64,000 nucleotides of DNA from Tianweitania aestuarii (GCF_018457165.1 NZ_JAFMNX010000001.1:744001-808000), one strand, 5' to 3'. Counted from the stretch's first letter, positions 30,868 through 41,089 are shown. Notes: generated by a model not told the origin, from the letters alone. Numbers and translations: made by a program.

Positions 30868-33761
30868 GCCTTCACTGGCTGGGCCGCATTGGCCTGTTCG
30901 CGCAGGATTTTTTGCACGATTTCAGCTGGAATCGGCGGGCCAAACAGGAAACTCTGGGCATATTCGCAGCCCATTTCCCGCAAAAGACCTGCATCTTCCT
31001 CGTCCGCAACGCCTTCTGCGACCACAGACAGGCCGAGATCGTGCGCCATGGCGACCATCGATTTCAACAACACGCCACGCTTCGGGCTTTCATCGTCAAG
31101 GAAGCTCTTGTCGATCTTGATCGTGTCGAAGGGGAAGCGCGTGAGATAGGACAGCGAGGAATAGCCGGTGCCGAAGTCATCGATCGACAGGCCGATGCCG
31201 AGCTGTTTCAGCTTGCCGAGTACGTGCGCCGATTGTTCCGGGCTGTCCATGACGAGCGACTCGGTCAGCTCCAGCCGGAAGTGGCGGGGCTGAAGGCCCG
31301 AGCGGGCAATCACCGAGCGCACGTCACTGACGAGGTCGCGGCGCAGCAGCTGTCGGCTGGACAGGTTCACCGACACAAAGATCGGCGTGTCGCGCAGATG
31401 CTTCTGCCACTCGGCAAGATCTTCGGCCGCGCGGGTCATTGATAGAAGACCGAGCTGACCGATCAGACCGCAGCCTTCCGCCACCGGAATGAAGTCGGAT
31501 GGCGAGACGGCACCGCGGCGTGGATGTTCCCAGCGTAGCAGGGCCTCGAAGCCCGCCAGGCTGCGATCCTCCAGGCGGATGATCGGTTGATAAGCCAGCG
31601 ACAGCTCGTTGCGCTCGATAGCGCGGCGAAGATCGGCTTCCAGTGTCAAGCGATCCGTGCCGACGGATCGGAAAGCAGGCCGGAACGGCTCGATGCGGTC
31701 GCCGCCGAAACGCTTGGCCTGATGCATCGCAAGCTCGGCGTCCTTCAGCATGTCTTCCGCCGCGTTCTGTGCCGAAGACCAGGAGATCAGCCCGATTGAA
31801 GGCGTCAGCACGATCTCGCGCTTGGCGAAGTTCACAGGTGCGCGAACGGCTTGGCGGATCGCCTCTGCAACGGCGGCAATGCGAGCAGGCTCCTGTTCGG
31901 ATAGGAGCATGAGGGCGAACTGATCGCCGAACAAACGTGACAGCGCGTCACTCGGCTTCAAGAGGCGGTGCAGGCGACGCGCGACGGTCAGCAGGATCGT
32001 ATCGCCAGCAGCAACGCCAAGCGCGTCATTGACCTCGCCGAACCGGTCGATGTCGATCACGAAGACGGTTGGGCGAACCGTTGGTTCGGTTTTTGCGACC
32101 GAGATGATCGTATCGAGGCGGTTGATGAAGAGCTCGCGATTGGGCAGGCCGGTCAGATTGTCATGAACGGCGTCATGCAGCAGGCGCTCCTCGGCCTTTT
32201 TTTGATCCGTCACATCCATCAGCGTACCCACGCAGCGGATGACCTCGCCGTCCGAGCCGATTACCGGGCGTGCCTTGAGCGCGAACCAGCGATAATGACC
32301 ATCGGCACCGCGCAGGCGGAGATCCTGCGAAACACGGCCACGGCGATGTTCGAGCACCACATCGAGCGTGGTGCGGAACATGTCGCGATCGTCGGAATGC
32401 AGCACCGGAAGCCAGTTGCGGGCAGGGCCCTGCAGGCTGGCAGGCGCAAGACCGAGCAGCGGCGCGACATCCGGGCGGGTCACGACGCGATCGCGCAGGA
32501 CGTCCCAATCCCAGACGATGTCGCCTGAGCCGATCACGGCGAGAGCCTGCCGTTCAAGATCGCTGAAAAGACCCTGATGCATGCCGGTGCCGGCCAGCGC
32601 GTGCTGCATCACGGTAAAGCCGATCAGCAGGACGATCAGCACGAGACCACCGCCAAGGGCTGGCTGCACGACGTCGTTGTCCAGCATGCCGGTGATCGTC
32701 AGCCATGCGCCGGCGAGCCATGCCAGCACCATCAGCCAACTGGGTATGAGCATGATAGCGCGGTCATAGCCGCGGAAGGATAGATAGGCGATCAGCAGGA
32801 GGCCGATGCCGGCAGCGGCGGCCATCGACATGCGGGCGATGCCGGATGCGATCACCGGATCGAACACGGCGACGCCGGCAAGCAGCATCAGGCCGAAAAT
32901 CCAGATCACGGCACCATAAGCGAAGTGGCCGTGCCAGCGATTGAGATTGAGATAGGTGAACAGGAACACCACAAGCGTGACGGCAAGCGCCACCTCCGTG
33001 CCTGCGCGCCATATCTGCTCGTTGCCTGGCGCGACCTCGATCAGGCGGTTGAGGAAGCCAAAATCCACGCTGACATAGGTGAGCACGGCCCAGGCAAGCG
33101 CGGCTGTGGCGGGGAACATGGAGGTTCCCTTGACCACGAACAGGATGGTCAGGAACAGAGCGAGCAGGCCGGCAATGCCGATGACGATGCCGCGATACAG
33201 AGTATAGGAGTTGACCTGATCCTTGTAGGCTTCGGTTTCCCAGAGATAGAGCTGCGGCAGGCGCGGAGAGGCCATTTCGGTGACAAAGGTCACCACCGTG
33301 TTCGGGTTCAACGTGACGAGGAACACGTCCGCGTCTTCGCTGGCCTGACGGTCGAGCGCAAAGCCTTCAGACGGCGTGATCGCCGAAATTCGCGTCGAAC
33401 CGAGGTCCGGCCACAGAATGCCTGAGCCGACAAGGCGGTAATGGGGAGCCACGATCAGGCGGTCGAGCTGCTGGTCGGTGGTGTTGGCGAGCGCGAACAC
33501 CGCCCAGTCGCCAGCCGAATCCGGGTTCAGCGCCTCGACCTCGATACGTCGCACGATGCCGTCCGGACCGGGCGCGGTGGACACCTGGAAGGTGCTGCCC
33601 TGATTGCGGTGGATTTCAACGGCACCCGTCAGATTGAGCGCCACGTCGTCGCGGGTGATCTTGATGGGCTCGACAGCCAGTGCAGGCAGCGCTCCCATGA
33701 CGAGGGCAACCAAGGCGAGAACGGCCAGAATCGAGTTTTGAATGAAGCGCGGCAAACTCAC
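30864..33761 (-). CDS. Membrane PAS-GGDEF-EAL protein, probably a c-di-GMP phosphodiesterase
   Basis: Layout in 965 residues: signal peptide, a periplasmic sensor region to about 185, seven or so membrane helices (about 190-390), a PAS/PAC domain (about 410-520), GGDEF (about 530-690) and EAL (about 705-955). The GGDEF motif reads FGDQF at 611-615, losing the first Gly and the metal-binding Glu, so cyclase activity is doubtful. The EAL domain keeps FEALLRW, VNLSSRQL, ELTES, DDFGTGYSS, KIDKSF and AEGVADEED, all needed for c-di-GMP hydrolysis. It starts at GTG and is last in an operon with thrC, the M16 peptidase and a GNAT gene. Confidence 0.9.
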   Translation of the reverse strand: MSLPRFIQNSILAVLALVALVMGALPALAVEPIKITRDDVALNLTGAVEIHRNQGSTFQVSTAPGPDGIVRRIEVEALNPDSAGDWAVFALANTTDQQLDRLIVAPHYRLVGSGILWPDLGSTRISAITPSEGFALDRQASEDADVFLVTLNPNTVVTFVTEMASPRLPQLYLWETEAYKDQVNSYTLYRGIVIGIAGLLALFLTILFVVKGTSMFPATAALAWAVLTYVSVDFGFLNRLIEVAPGNEQIWRAGTEVALAVTLVVFLFTYLNLNRWHGHFAYGAVIWIFGLMLLAGVAVFDPVIASGIARMSMAAAAGIGLLLIAYLSFRGYDRAIMLIPSWLMVLAWLAGAWLTITGMLDNDVVQPALGGGLVLIVLLIGFTVMQHALAGTGMHQGLFSDLERQALAVIGSGDIVWDWDVLRDRVVTRPDVAPLLGLAPASLQGPARNWLPVLHSDDRDMFRTTLDVVLEHRRGRVSQDLRLRGADGHYRWFALKARPVIGSDGEVIRCVGTLMDVTDQKKAEERLLHDAVHDNLTGLPNRELFINRLDTIISVAKTEPTVRPTVFVIDIDRFGEVNDALGVAAGDTILLTVARRLHRLLKPSDALSRLFGDQFALMLLSEQEPARIAAVAEAIRQAVRAPVNFAKREIVLTPSIGLISWSSAQNAAEDMLKDAELAMHQAKRFGGDRIEPFRPAFRSVGTDRLTLEADLRRAIERNELSLAYQPIIRLEDRSLAGFEALLRWEHPRRGAVSPSDFIPVAEGCGLIGQLGLLSMTRAAEDLAEWQKHLRDTPIFVSVNLSSRQLLRRDLVSDVRSVIARSGLQPRHFRLELTESLVMDSPEQSAHVLGKLKQLGIGLSIDDFGTGYSSLSYLTRFPFDTIKIDKSFLDDESPKRGVLLKSMVAMAHDLGLSVVAEGVADEEDAGLLREMGCEYAQSFLFGPPIPAEIVQKILREQANAAQPVKA

Positions 33762-33784
33762 CCCGTCGACTTGAAGTTACCTAG

Positions 33785-34366
33785 TTATCTGCGCGCGTCG
33801 TCGCAGACCAGGCCGTAAAGAAGATGGTCCTGCCATGCGCCGTTGATGCGCAGGTAAGATCGCGCAAGTCCCTCACGCGTGAATCCGGCTTTTTCAAGCA
33901 CACGCACGGAGCGTGCGTTGGAAGGGATACAAGCGGCCTCGATCCGGTGCAACCGCAGTTCGCGGAATGCGAAGGGGATAACCAGATCCAGCGCATCCAC
34001 CATGTAGCCGCGACCGGCATAGGCTTCGCCCATCCAATAGCCGATCTGGCAGGTCTGGGCGACGCCGCGGCGAATGTTGCCGATGGTGATGCCGCCGCAC
34101 ACGCGATCGGCCGCGTTGTCGATCAGGAGGAAGCCGACACCGGTGCCGGCCTTGAACTCAATGCGGTTGCGTTCGAGCCGGTAGCGCCAGCCCGAACGCT
34201 CCAGTTCGTCGATCGACCAAAGCGGCTCCCAGGGCTCCAGAAAGGAGCGGCTGGCGTGCCGCAGCGCTGCCCACTGCTCGTAATCGCGGCCAACCGGCAG
34301 CCGCAACGTGATCCGCTCGCCCTTCAAGACCGGTGTGGTTTTTTGGGCGAAGGGCAGGGCGAGCAT
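33785..34366 (-). CDS. GNAT family N-acetyltransferase (RimJ/RimL type)
   Basis: The 193-residue protein has the RimJ/RimL-like pattern: GERITLRLPVGRDYEQW, then QIGYWMGEAYAGRGYMVDAL, in which the Q/RxxGxG/A acetyl-CoA loop is AGRGYM, followed by HRIEAACIPSNARSVRVLEKAGFTREG. Such enzymes acetylate the N-terminus of ribosomal proteins or other amines with acetyl-CoA. It begins 12 bases after the M16 peptidase gene and is followed 23 bases later by the EAL-protein gene. Confidence 0.9.
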   Translation of the reverse strand: MLALPFAQKTTPVLKGERITLRLPVGRDYEQWAALRHASRSFLEPWEPLWSIDELERSGWRYRLERNRIEFKAGTGVGFLLIDNAADRVCGGITIGNIRRGVAQTCQIGYWMGEAYAGRGYMVDALDLVIPFAFRELRLHRIEAACIPSNARSVRVLEKAGFTREGLARSYLRINGAWQDHLLYGLVCDDARR

Positions 34367-34378
34367 GGGACCGTGCTC

Positions 34379-35677
34379 TCAGATGGCGACTTTTCGTGAA
34401 GCGGAAGCGGGGCTGCCAAGTTGCCGCGAGATCGCATCATAGGAGATCAGCGGCTCGACCGGACCCACTGCGGTCACGGTCGGCAAGCTCGAGAACATCC
34501 GATGTGAAAGGTCGGTCAGGCGCTCGATCGTAAGGGCGGACAAACGCTCGATCAGCTCTTCGGTGGGAATCGGCCGGCCATAAAGAAGCAGCTGCCTTGC
34601 GATCTGTGATGCACGGCTTGCGGCACTTTCGCGCGACATCAGGAGACCTGCGCGATATTGCGCGCGGGCACGGTCGAGCTCGTCCTGCTGGATCTGTTCG
34701 CCGGCTTTCTGCAGTTCGCCGACGATAACCGGCATCAGTTCGCCAAGGTCGCTTTTGCCCGTTGCGGCATGAACGCCGAAGATGCCCGTATCCGAAAAGC
34801 CCCAGTGGAAGGCATAAACGGAATAGCAAAGGCCGCGCTTTTCACGGACTTCCTGGAACAGCCGGGAAGACATTCCGCCGCCCAGCATCATCGACAGCAC
34901 CTGCGACGCATAGAAGTCGCGCGCATGATAGGCGCGACCCTCGAAGCCGAGGATCACCTGCGCATCCATGAGATCGCGATGCTCACGGAAATCGCCGCCC
35001 GTATAGGTGGCCTGCTCAAGCGTCCGCTTTTCGGCATGCGGGCGGATTTGGCCGAGCCGCTTTTCAACCTCGCGCACGAAATCATCGTGCTTGAGATTGC
35101 CGGCCGCTACCACGACCATGGAGTCGCCCGCATATTGGCGGTCCATGAAGCTGCGCAGCTGCTGCGACGTGAAGGACTGGACCGTTTCCGGCGTGCCGAG
35201 GATCGAACGGCCGACGCGCTGGTTCTTGAAGGCTGTCTCGGTGAAATGATCGAAAACGATATCGTCAGGCGTATCGAAGGCGGCACCGATTTCCTGCAGA
35301 ATGACGTTCTGCTCACGCTCCAATTCGTGCGAATCGAACTTCGATTCGGTCAGAATGTCGGCGAGAATGTCGATGGCGAGCGGCACATCGGTATCGAGCA
35401 CGCGCGCATAGAAAGAGGTGGTCTCGACGCTGGTCGCGGCATTGATTTCGCCGCCGACATCTTCGATCTGCGAGGCGATCTGCCAGGCTGAACGCCGGCT
35501 GGTGCCTTTGAAAGCCATGTGTTCAAGCAGATGAGCAATGCCATGCTCTTCTTCATGCTCGTGCCGGGAGCCCGATTTCACCCACACACCAAGTGCCACC
35601 GACTCAATGTGAGGAATCGTTTCGGTGGCGACTGTCAAACCATTGGACAGCCGGCTGACCTCAACCTTCATAGACAT
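34379..35677 (-). CDS. M16 family zinc peptidase (processing-peptidase-like)
   Basis: The inverted zinc motif HxxEH reads HLLEHMAFKGT, with the distal Glu in ELEREQNVILQE. NGLTVATETIPHIESVALGVWVKSGSR is split here as TETIPHIESVALGVWV and GSRHEHEE. The C-terminal half has MLGGGMSSRLFQEVREKRGL. It is 432 residues long, the size of the bacterial relatives of mitochondrial processing peptidase beta. Its natural substrate is unknown. It lies 20 bases after thrC in the same operon, a conserved pairing in rhizobia. Confidence 0.92.
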   Translation of the reverse strand: MSMKVEVSRLSNGLTVATETIPHIESVALGVWVKSGSRHEHEEEHGIAHLLEHMAFKGTSRRSAWQIASQIEDVGGEINAATSVETTSFYARVLDTDVPLAIDILADILTESKFDSHELEREQNVILQEIGAAFDTPDDIVFDHFTETAFKNQRVGRSILGTPETVQSFTSQQLRSFMDRQYAGDSMVVVAAGNLKHDDFVREVEKRLGQIRPHAEKRTLEQATYTGGDFREHRDLMDAQVILGFEGRAYHARDFYASQVLSMMLGGGMSSRLFQEVREKRGLCYSVYAFHWGFSDTGIFGVHAATGKSDLGELMPVIVGELQKAGEQIQQDELDRARAQYRAGLLMSRESAASRASQIARQLLLYGRPIPTEELIERLSALTIERLTDLSHRMFSSLPTVTAVGPVEPLISYDAISRQLGSPASASRKVAI

Positions 35678-35697
35678 TCAATCCCATTATTTGCCCA

Positions 35698-37092
35698 TTA
35701 TCGGGCTGCCCGCGAATGGCGGTCGATATAATCTTTCACCATTTTCACTTCCGAGGGAAGGGTGGTGAAGCGCTCTTCTCGGCTCATCAGATCATCAAGC
35801 CAGACAGGAAGTTCGGGCCGCCGGCCGCTGGCAGCCTGCACGGCGTCCGGGAACTTGGCGGGATGGGCGGTGGCAAGCACCACCATCGGTGCCTCGCTCC
35901 GGGTCTCGGCCGCGACCTTGACAGCGGTGGCCGTGTGCGGGTCCAGCAGATAGCCGGTCGATGCCAGTGTGTCTGCAATGGTGCGGTCGGTTTCTGCCAT
36001 CGATGCGCGGCCAGCGGAGAACTCAGCACGGATGGCTTCGAGTGTAGCAGGCGCGATGGTGAAGGAGCCGGATTGCTTCAATCCGTTCATATAGCCGGCG
36101 ACTTCTGCAGGGTCGCGGTTCGACGCTTCGAAAAGGAGGCGCTCGAAATTGGAAGAGATCTGGATGTCCATCGAGGGAGAAGTCGTCGCCGTCACGCCGC
36201 GCATCTCGTAAGCGCCGGAAGAAAGAGCCCGCGCCAGAATGTCGTTGTCGTTGGTGGCGATCGCCAGGTGCTCGATCGGCAGACCCATGCGTTTGGCGGC
36301 GTAGCCCGCAAAGATGTCACCGAAGTTGCCGGTCGGCACGGTGAACGACACCGCGCGATCCGGCGCACCGAGCGAAAGGGCGGATGAGAAGTAATAAACG
36401 ATCTGAGCCATGACGCGCGCCCAGTTGATCGAGTTCACGCCCGACAAAGCCACGCGGTCACGGAAGGCGTGGTCGTTGAACAGGTCCTTCACGATCGTTT
36501 GGCAGTCATCGAAATTGCCGCCGAGCGCCAGCGCATGAACGTTCGACGCCGTGGACGAGGTCATCTGGCGCTGCTGCACCGGCGATACGCGGCCATCCGG
36601 AAACAGGATGAAGATATCGGTCCGGTCGCGACCGGCAAAAGCCTCGATGGCCGCACCGCCGGTGTCGCCCGAAGTGGCACCGATGATCGTGGCACGTTCG
36701 CCGCGCTCGGCCAGAACGTGATCCATCAGCCGTGCAAGCAGCTGCATGGCGACGTCCTTGAAGGCGAGGGTCGGGCCATGGAACAGTTCCAGCACGAAGC
36801 GGTCCTGATCCAGCTGCACCAGCGGGCACACGGCCGGATGGCGGAATGTGGCATAGGCTTCATGCACGATAGCGGAGAACGTTTCGGTCGCGATTTCGCC
36901 TTCCACGAAGGGCGTCAGCACGCGAACGGCGAGATCGGCATAAGAAAGACCGCGCATTGCCTCGATCTCGGCGCGGCTGAACTGCGGCCAGGTTTCCGGC
37001 AGATAAAGGCCACCGTCGCGGGCAAGTCCCGCAAGGAGAGCGTCGCGAAAACCGAGACGAGGTGCGTTGCCGCGGGTGCTGATGAAGTTCAT
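35698..37092 (-). CDS. thrC: Threonine synthase
   Basis: ThrC converts O-phosphohomoserine, the ThrB product, to threonine with pyridoxal phosphate. The N-terminus MNFISTRGNAPRLGFRDALL is typical, the PLP Lys is in FHGPTLAFKDVAMQ, GATSGDTGGAAIEAF binds phosphate and VPTGNFGDIFAGY completes the family pattern. The ATG given yields 464 residues; the frame extends upstream without similarity. It is first in the operon with the M16 peptidase, GNAT and EAL genes, and is divergent from a lipoprotein gene. Confidence 0.96.
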   Translation of the reverse strand: MNFISTRGNAPRLGFRDALLAGLARDGGLYLPETWPQFSRAEIEAMRGLSYADLAVRVLTPFVEGEIATETFSAIVHEAYATFRHPAVCPLVQLDQDRFVLELFHGPTLAFKDVAMQLLARLMDHVLAERGERATIIGATSGDTGGAAIEAFAGRDRTDIFILFPDGRVSPVQQRQMTSSTASNVHALALGGNFDDCQTIVKDLFNDHAFRDRVALSGVNSINWARVMAQIVYYFSSALSLGAPDRAVSFTVPTGNFGDIFAGYAAKRMGLPIEHLAIATNDNDILARALSSGAYEMRGVTATTSPSMDIQISSNFERLLFEASNRDPAEVAGYMNGLKQSGSFTIAPATLEAIRAEFSAGRASMAETDRTIADTLASTGYLLDPHTATAVKVAAETRSEAPMVVLATAHPAKFPDAVQAASGRRPELPVWLDDLMSREERFTTLPSEVKMVKDYIDRHSRAAR

Positions 37093-37215
37093 GACGGGGT
37101 GTCCGTACCTGTGGAACTGTCGCATGCTGTGGAACGAGACAGCCAAGATTGTCTGAGGCCGTCGCATTTCAGTCGCGGGCTGTGTATAGGACGGCAGTTC
37201 GGTTTGAAAGCTTGG

Positions 37216-37776
37216 ATGGGGGTTCCATTGAAGACTGGTGGACTTTTCGCCGGCTCGCTCGTGATGGGCTTGGCCTTATTCGCTGCTGGATGTCAGTCGA
37301 GCGACAATCCGACACGCAATGTTCCGGATGTGGTGAAGCCGCCGGCAGTGCGTGAGTCGGAGCTGCGTGCTTATTGCCCTGGCGTGTCGTTGCGCGAAGG
37401 CACGGCTTATTTCTCGACCTATCAGAAGGGCGGTGATGGTGACGCGAGCAAGGTCATCTATCAGGCCTCGCTGACGGACACGACGCGCGCCTGCACCTAT
37501 GACGGCGAGAATGTCACGATCAAGGTGGCGGCTGCCGGCAAGGTGGTGCCTGGACCGGCTGTGCGGCCTGGCACGATCACCATGCCGATCCGCGTTGCAG
37601 TGGTGCGCGGCTCGGAGGTGTTATATTCCAAGCTGCATCAGCAACAGGTGCCGGTCAGCAATACGAACGCGGCAACGCAGTTCATGTTCACCGATCCGGC
37701 CATCACCATTCCGATGCCGCCGCAGCGCAACGTTTCCATCTTTGTCGGCTTCGACGAAGGTCCGGAGAAGAACTGA
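37216..37776 (+). CDS. Hypothetical lipoprotein
   Basis: I do not recognise a named family. The N-terminus has a signal with lipobox LALFAAGC, so it is probably a lipid-anchored envelope protein of about 165 mature residues. Two further Cys (AYCPGVSL and RACTYDG) could pair. The rest looks beta-rich, with PGTITMPIRVAVVRGSEVLYS and PAITIPMPPQRNVSIFVGFDE. Start choice is open: ATG at 37216 is given, TTG at 37228 lies closer to the hydrophobic core with a G-run upstream. It ends four bases before the stop of the convergent HAD gene. Confidence 0.7.
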   Translation: MGVPLKTGGLFAGSLVMGLALFAAGCQSSDNPTRNVPDVVKPPAVRESELRAYCPGVSLREGTAYFSTYQKGGDGDASKVIYQASLTDTTRACTYDGENVTIKVAAAGKVVPGPAVRPGTITMPIRVAVVRGSEVLYSKLHQQQVPVSNTNAATQFMFTDPAITIPMPPQRNVSIFVGFDEGPEKN

Positions 37777-37780
37777 TCGG

Positions 37781-38470
37781 TCAGGCGTTCTCCGACCATT
37801 CGGAGAGCGCCGCCAGCACGCCTGGGAAATCGGCCCAGCGCCGGATCACCGTTTCGGCACCGGCTTCCGTCAGCTTGTCGGCATGACCAGGATAGCTGTG
37901 CGATCCGCCGGTGTAGCCGATCACGCGCATGCCTGCAGCAACGGCACCCGTGACGCCATGCACGGAATCCTCGACTACGAACGTGGCCTCCGGCCGCGCG
38001 TTTTCCTTTTCGGCAGCCTGCAGGAAGATGTCGGGAGCCGGCTTGTGACGGATCCCTGGATTATCGCGCGCCGAATAGATGTGGCCTTCGAAGAACGGCT
38101 TCAAACGCACCTTGTCCAGCATGAAGTCGAGCCGGTGCATCTTGGAATTGGAGCAGATGCAGCGCTTGGTCGTGACTGAAGCGACCGCCTCATGCACGCC
38201 TTCAAGCGCCCTGACCTCCGCCCTCAGGCGCTGATCGAGCTGTTTCTCCGCCTCGTCGATCATGCGCGCCTGGAACGGGATCTGGCTTTCGCCTTCCAGA
38301 CGCAGAAGGATGTCCTTGAAGGTGAGGCCGGCATAACGCTCGGCAAACTCTTCCGCTTCGATCGGAAACCCTGCGGCCGTCAGAACGCCGGCATCGACGC
38401 GCGCGGCGATGATCTCGGAATCCACGAGGACGCCATCGCAGTCGAAGATCACAAGATCGGGTTGCGGCAT
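37781..38470 (-). CDS. HAD-superfamily hydrolase, subfamily IA
   Basis: The HAD motifs are complete: I, FDCDGVLVDSE; II, CICSNSK; III with Lys in RHKPAPDIFLQAA; IV, FVVEDSVHGVTGAVAAGM. The four-helix cap of beta-phosphoglucomutase/GPH-like phosphatases follows motif I. At 229 residues it is probably a sugar-phosphate or phosphoglycolate-type phosphatase; the substrate is not predictable. It is a single-gene unit on the minus strand, divergent from ccrM. Confidence 0.92.
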   Translation of the reverse strand: MPQPDLVIFDCDGVLVDSEIIAARVDAGVLTAAGFPIEAEEFAERYAGLTFKDILLRLEGESQIPFQARMIDEAEKQLDQRLRAEVRALEGVHEAVASVTTKRCICSNSKMHRLDFMLDKVRLKPFFEGHIYSARDNPGIRHKPAPDIFLQAAEKENARPEATFVVEDSVHGVTGAVAAGMRVIGYTGGSHSYPGHADKLTEAGAETVIRRWADFPGVLAALSEWSENA

Positions 38471-38581
38471 AACAAGCTCCAGAGAAAATGACAGACGGCA
38501 TCGGGAAGGGGCGCGGTCTAGCTCAAGGGGCGAGAAGACGCAAATAATCGATCAGGTTCATCAAATTTTTACGTCGTTCGG

Positions 38582-39786
<1,205 letters not shown>

Positions 39787-39795
39787 AGCTACGAC

Positions 39796-40098
39796 CTAAG
39801 CGGCCCGGACTTCCAGCGGCTGGATCTTGGAAAGTTCTTGCGCGATGTGAGCTTCCTCCCGATGCAGGTCGTAAGCCTGCTGGAAGTTCATCCAGAATTC
39901 CGGGCTCGTGCCAAAGAACCTGGCAATCCGTAAGGCTGTGTCGGCTGTCAGGCTGACTTCCTCCTTGACCAGACGCTCGATCCTCGTTCGTGGGAGATCG
40001 AGCTTTCTGGCCAGCATGCCCGCGCTCAGACCGAGCGGGCCGAGATATTCTTCCCGTAGGAATTCGCCGGGATGAACGGGATTTGCGAACTTCAGCAT
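39796..40098 (-). CDS. higA: HigA family addiction-module antitoxin
   Basis: The 100-residue protein begins with the HigA signature VHPGEFLREEYLGPLGLS and continues with an Xre helix-turn-helix (MLARKLDLPRTRIERLVK) and SPEFWMNFQQAYDLHRE. It binds and neutralises HigB and represses the operon. An upstream in-frame start is less likely because HigA proteins begin close to the HPGE segment. Its stop lies nine bases from the ccrM stop, so ccrM and this module are convergent. Confidence 0.93.
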   Translation of the reverse strand: MLKFANPVHPGEFLREEYLGPLGLSAGMLARKLDLPRTRIERLVKEEVSLTADTALRIARFFGTSPEFWMNFQQAYDLHREEAHIAQELSKIQPLEVRAA

Positions 40099-40132
40099 CG
40101 ATGATGTCTCGATGTAAGAGGGATGGGATTGT

Positions 40133-40414
40133 CTAGTGGTAGTCGACAATTTCAACATCTTCGGCACCTGCATCACTCCAACGAAAGCAGATGCGCCATT
40201 GATCGTTGATGCGGATGGAATGCTGTCCGTCTCGATCTCCGTGAAGCCTCTCCAAACGGTTGCCAGGCGGCGACCGCAGATCTTCCAGGCGAACTGCGTT
40301 GGCTACTGCCTGTAATCTGCGGTTTGCACTCGAAAGCAAATCCGCAGGAAATCCCTTCGGACATTTACCCGCAGCGACTGCCTCGATGAACTTGCCTTTG
40401 TAGGAAAGGATCAA
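40133..40414 (-). CDS. higB: HigB/RelE-type mRNA interferase toxin
   Basis: The 93-residue protein has the HigB pattern: MILSYKGKFIEAVA at the start, LQAVANAVRLEDLRSPPGNRL in the middle (split by a turn), and the C-terminal HSIRINDQWRICFRW and VEIVDYH, with the basic residues that cut mRNA on ribosomes. It starts at TTG with GAGG five bases upstream. The toxin gene comes first and the antitoxin second, the order characteristic of higBA; the gap between them is 34 bases. Confidence 0.93.
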   Translation of the reverse strand: MILSYKGKFIEAVAAGKCPKGFPADLLSSANRRLQAVANAVRLEDLRSPPGNRLERLHGDRDGQHSIRINDQWRICFRWSDAGAEDVEIVDYH

Positions 40415-40431
40415 AGCGGCCTCGAATAGTT

Positions 40432-40463
40432 TGTATCATAGCGTGATACAGTTGTTCGTGCAA
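40432..40463 (-). promoter_or_regulatory. higBA promoter with overlapping palindromic operator
   Basis: Read on the minus strand, -35 TTGCAC (40463-40458) and -10 TATGAT (40440-40435) are separated by exactly 17 bases. A perfect inverted repeat, TGTATCA-N5-TGATACA (40432-40438 and 40444-40450), covers the -10 and part of the spacer. This is the expected place for HigA or HigBA autorepression. Confidence 0.75.
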
Positions 40464-40474
40464 GCGGTTGGATG

Positions 40475-41086
40475 TCAGACCTGCACCCCGAGCGTCCGGA
40501 GTTCCCTCTCCAGCTGCTCGGCGCTCGTGAAATGGATTGCCTGCCAACCGGCAGCTTTCGCGCCTTCGACGTTCTTCAGGCTGTCGTCGATGAACACCGT
40601 TGAAGCCGGGTCGAGCTCGAAGTCGGCGGTGTGGCGGTTGTAGATTGCTTTGTCCGGCTTGATCAGAAAGACATCACCCGACACGGTCACACCACGCGTT
40701 TCGTTGAGAAACGGGAAGATCGTGCGCGCTTGCGCAAAGGTGTCCGAGTTGAAGTTGGTCAGCATGGTCACGTCATAGCCGGCCGCAATGATGCGGCGCA
40801 TGAGGGCGACGCTGTCATCGTAGGAATAGCTGACCATTTCGTGCCAATGTTTGCGAAACGCCCGGATCATGCCTTCTTGGCTGGGATGCTCGGCAATCAG
40901 CAGGGCCTCGGCATCCTCCCACGAGCGGCCGCGATCCTGTTCCAGGTTCCAGTCGTTGGTGCAGACCGTCTCAAAGAACAGGCGACGCTCCTCATCATCC
41001 GGGATCAGACGGGCATAAGGAATGTTTGGATCGTAATGGATCAGCACCTTGCCGATGTCGAAAACGATATGCTTGATCTCGGCCAT
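40475..41086 (-). CDS. HAD-superfamily hydrolase (YihX-like)
   Basis: The 203-residue protein has motif I FDIGKVLIHYD, in which Gly follows in place of the second Asp, as in YihX-type phosphatases (FDLGNV). Motif II is MLTNFNSDTF, the Lys is in FLIKPDKAIYNRH and motif IV is FIDDSLKNVEGAKAAGWQAIHF. YihX of Escherichia coli acts on alpha-glucose 1-phosphate; whether this one does is unknown. It starts three bases after the mutY stop on the same strand, and the two probably share a transcript. Confidence 0.9.
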   Translation of the reverse strand: MAEIKHIVFDIGKVLIHYDPNIPYARLIPDDEERRLFFETVCTNDWNLEQDRGRSWEDAEALLIAEHPSQEGMIRAFRKHWHEMVSYSYDDSVALMRRIIAAGYDVTMLTNFNSDTFAQARTIFPFLNETRGVTVSGDVFLIKPDKAIYNRHTADFELDPASTVFIDDSLKNVEGAKAAGWQAIHFTSAEQLERELRTLGVQV

Positions 41087-41089
41087 GGT

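Noticed and set aside
30864-33761. Calling the GGDEF-EAL protein a bifunctional cyclase/phosphodiesterase
   Set aside because: The FGDQF motif lacks the Glu needed for metal binding; only the phosphodiesterase half is supported by sequence.
37093-37215. A threonine-responsive attenuator or riboswitch before thrC
   Set aside because: The minus-strand leader shows no run of Thr/Ile codons, no terminator/antiterminator pair and no known riboswitch core.
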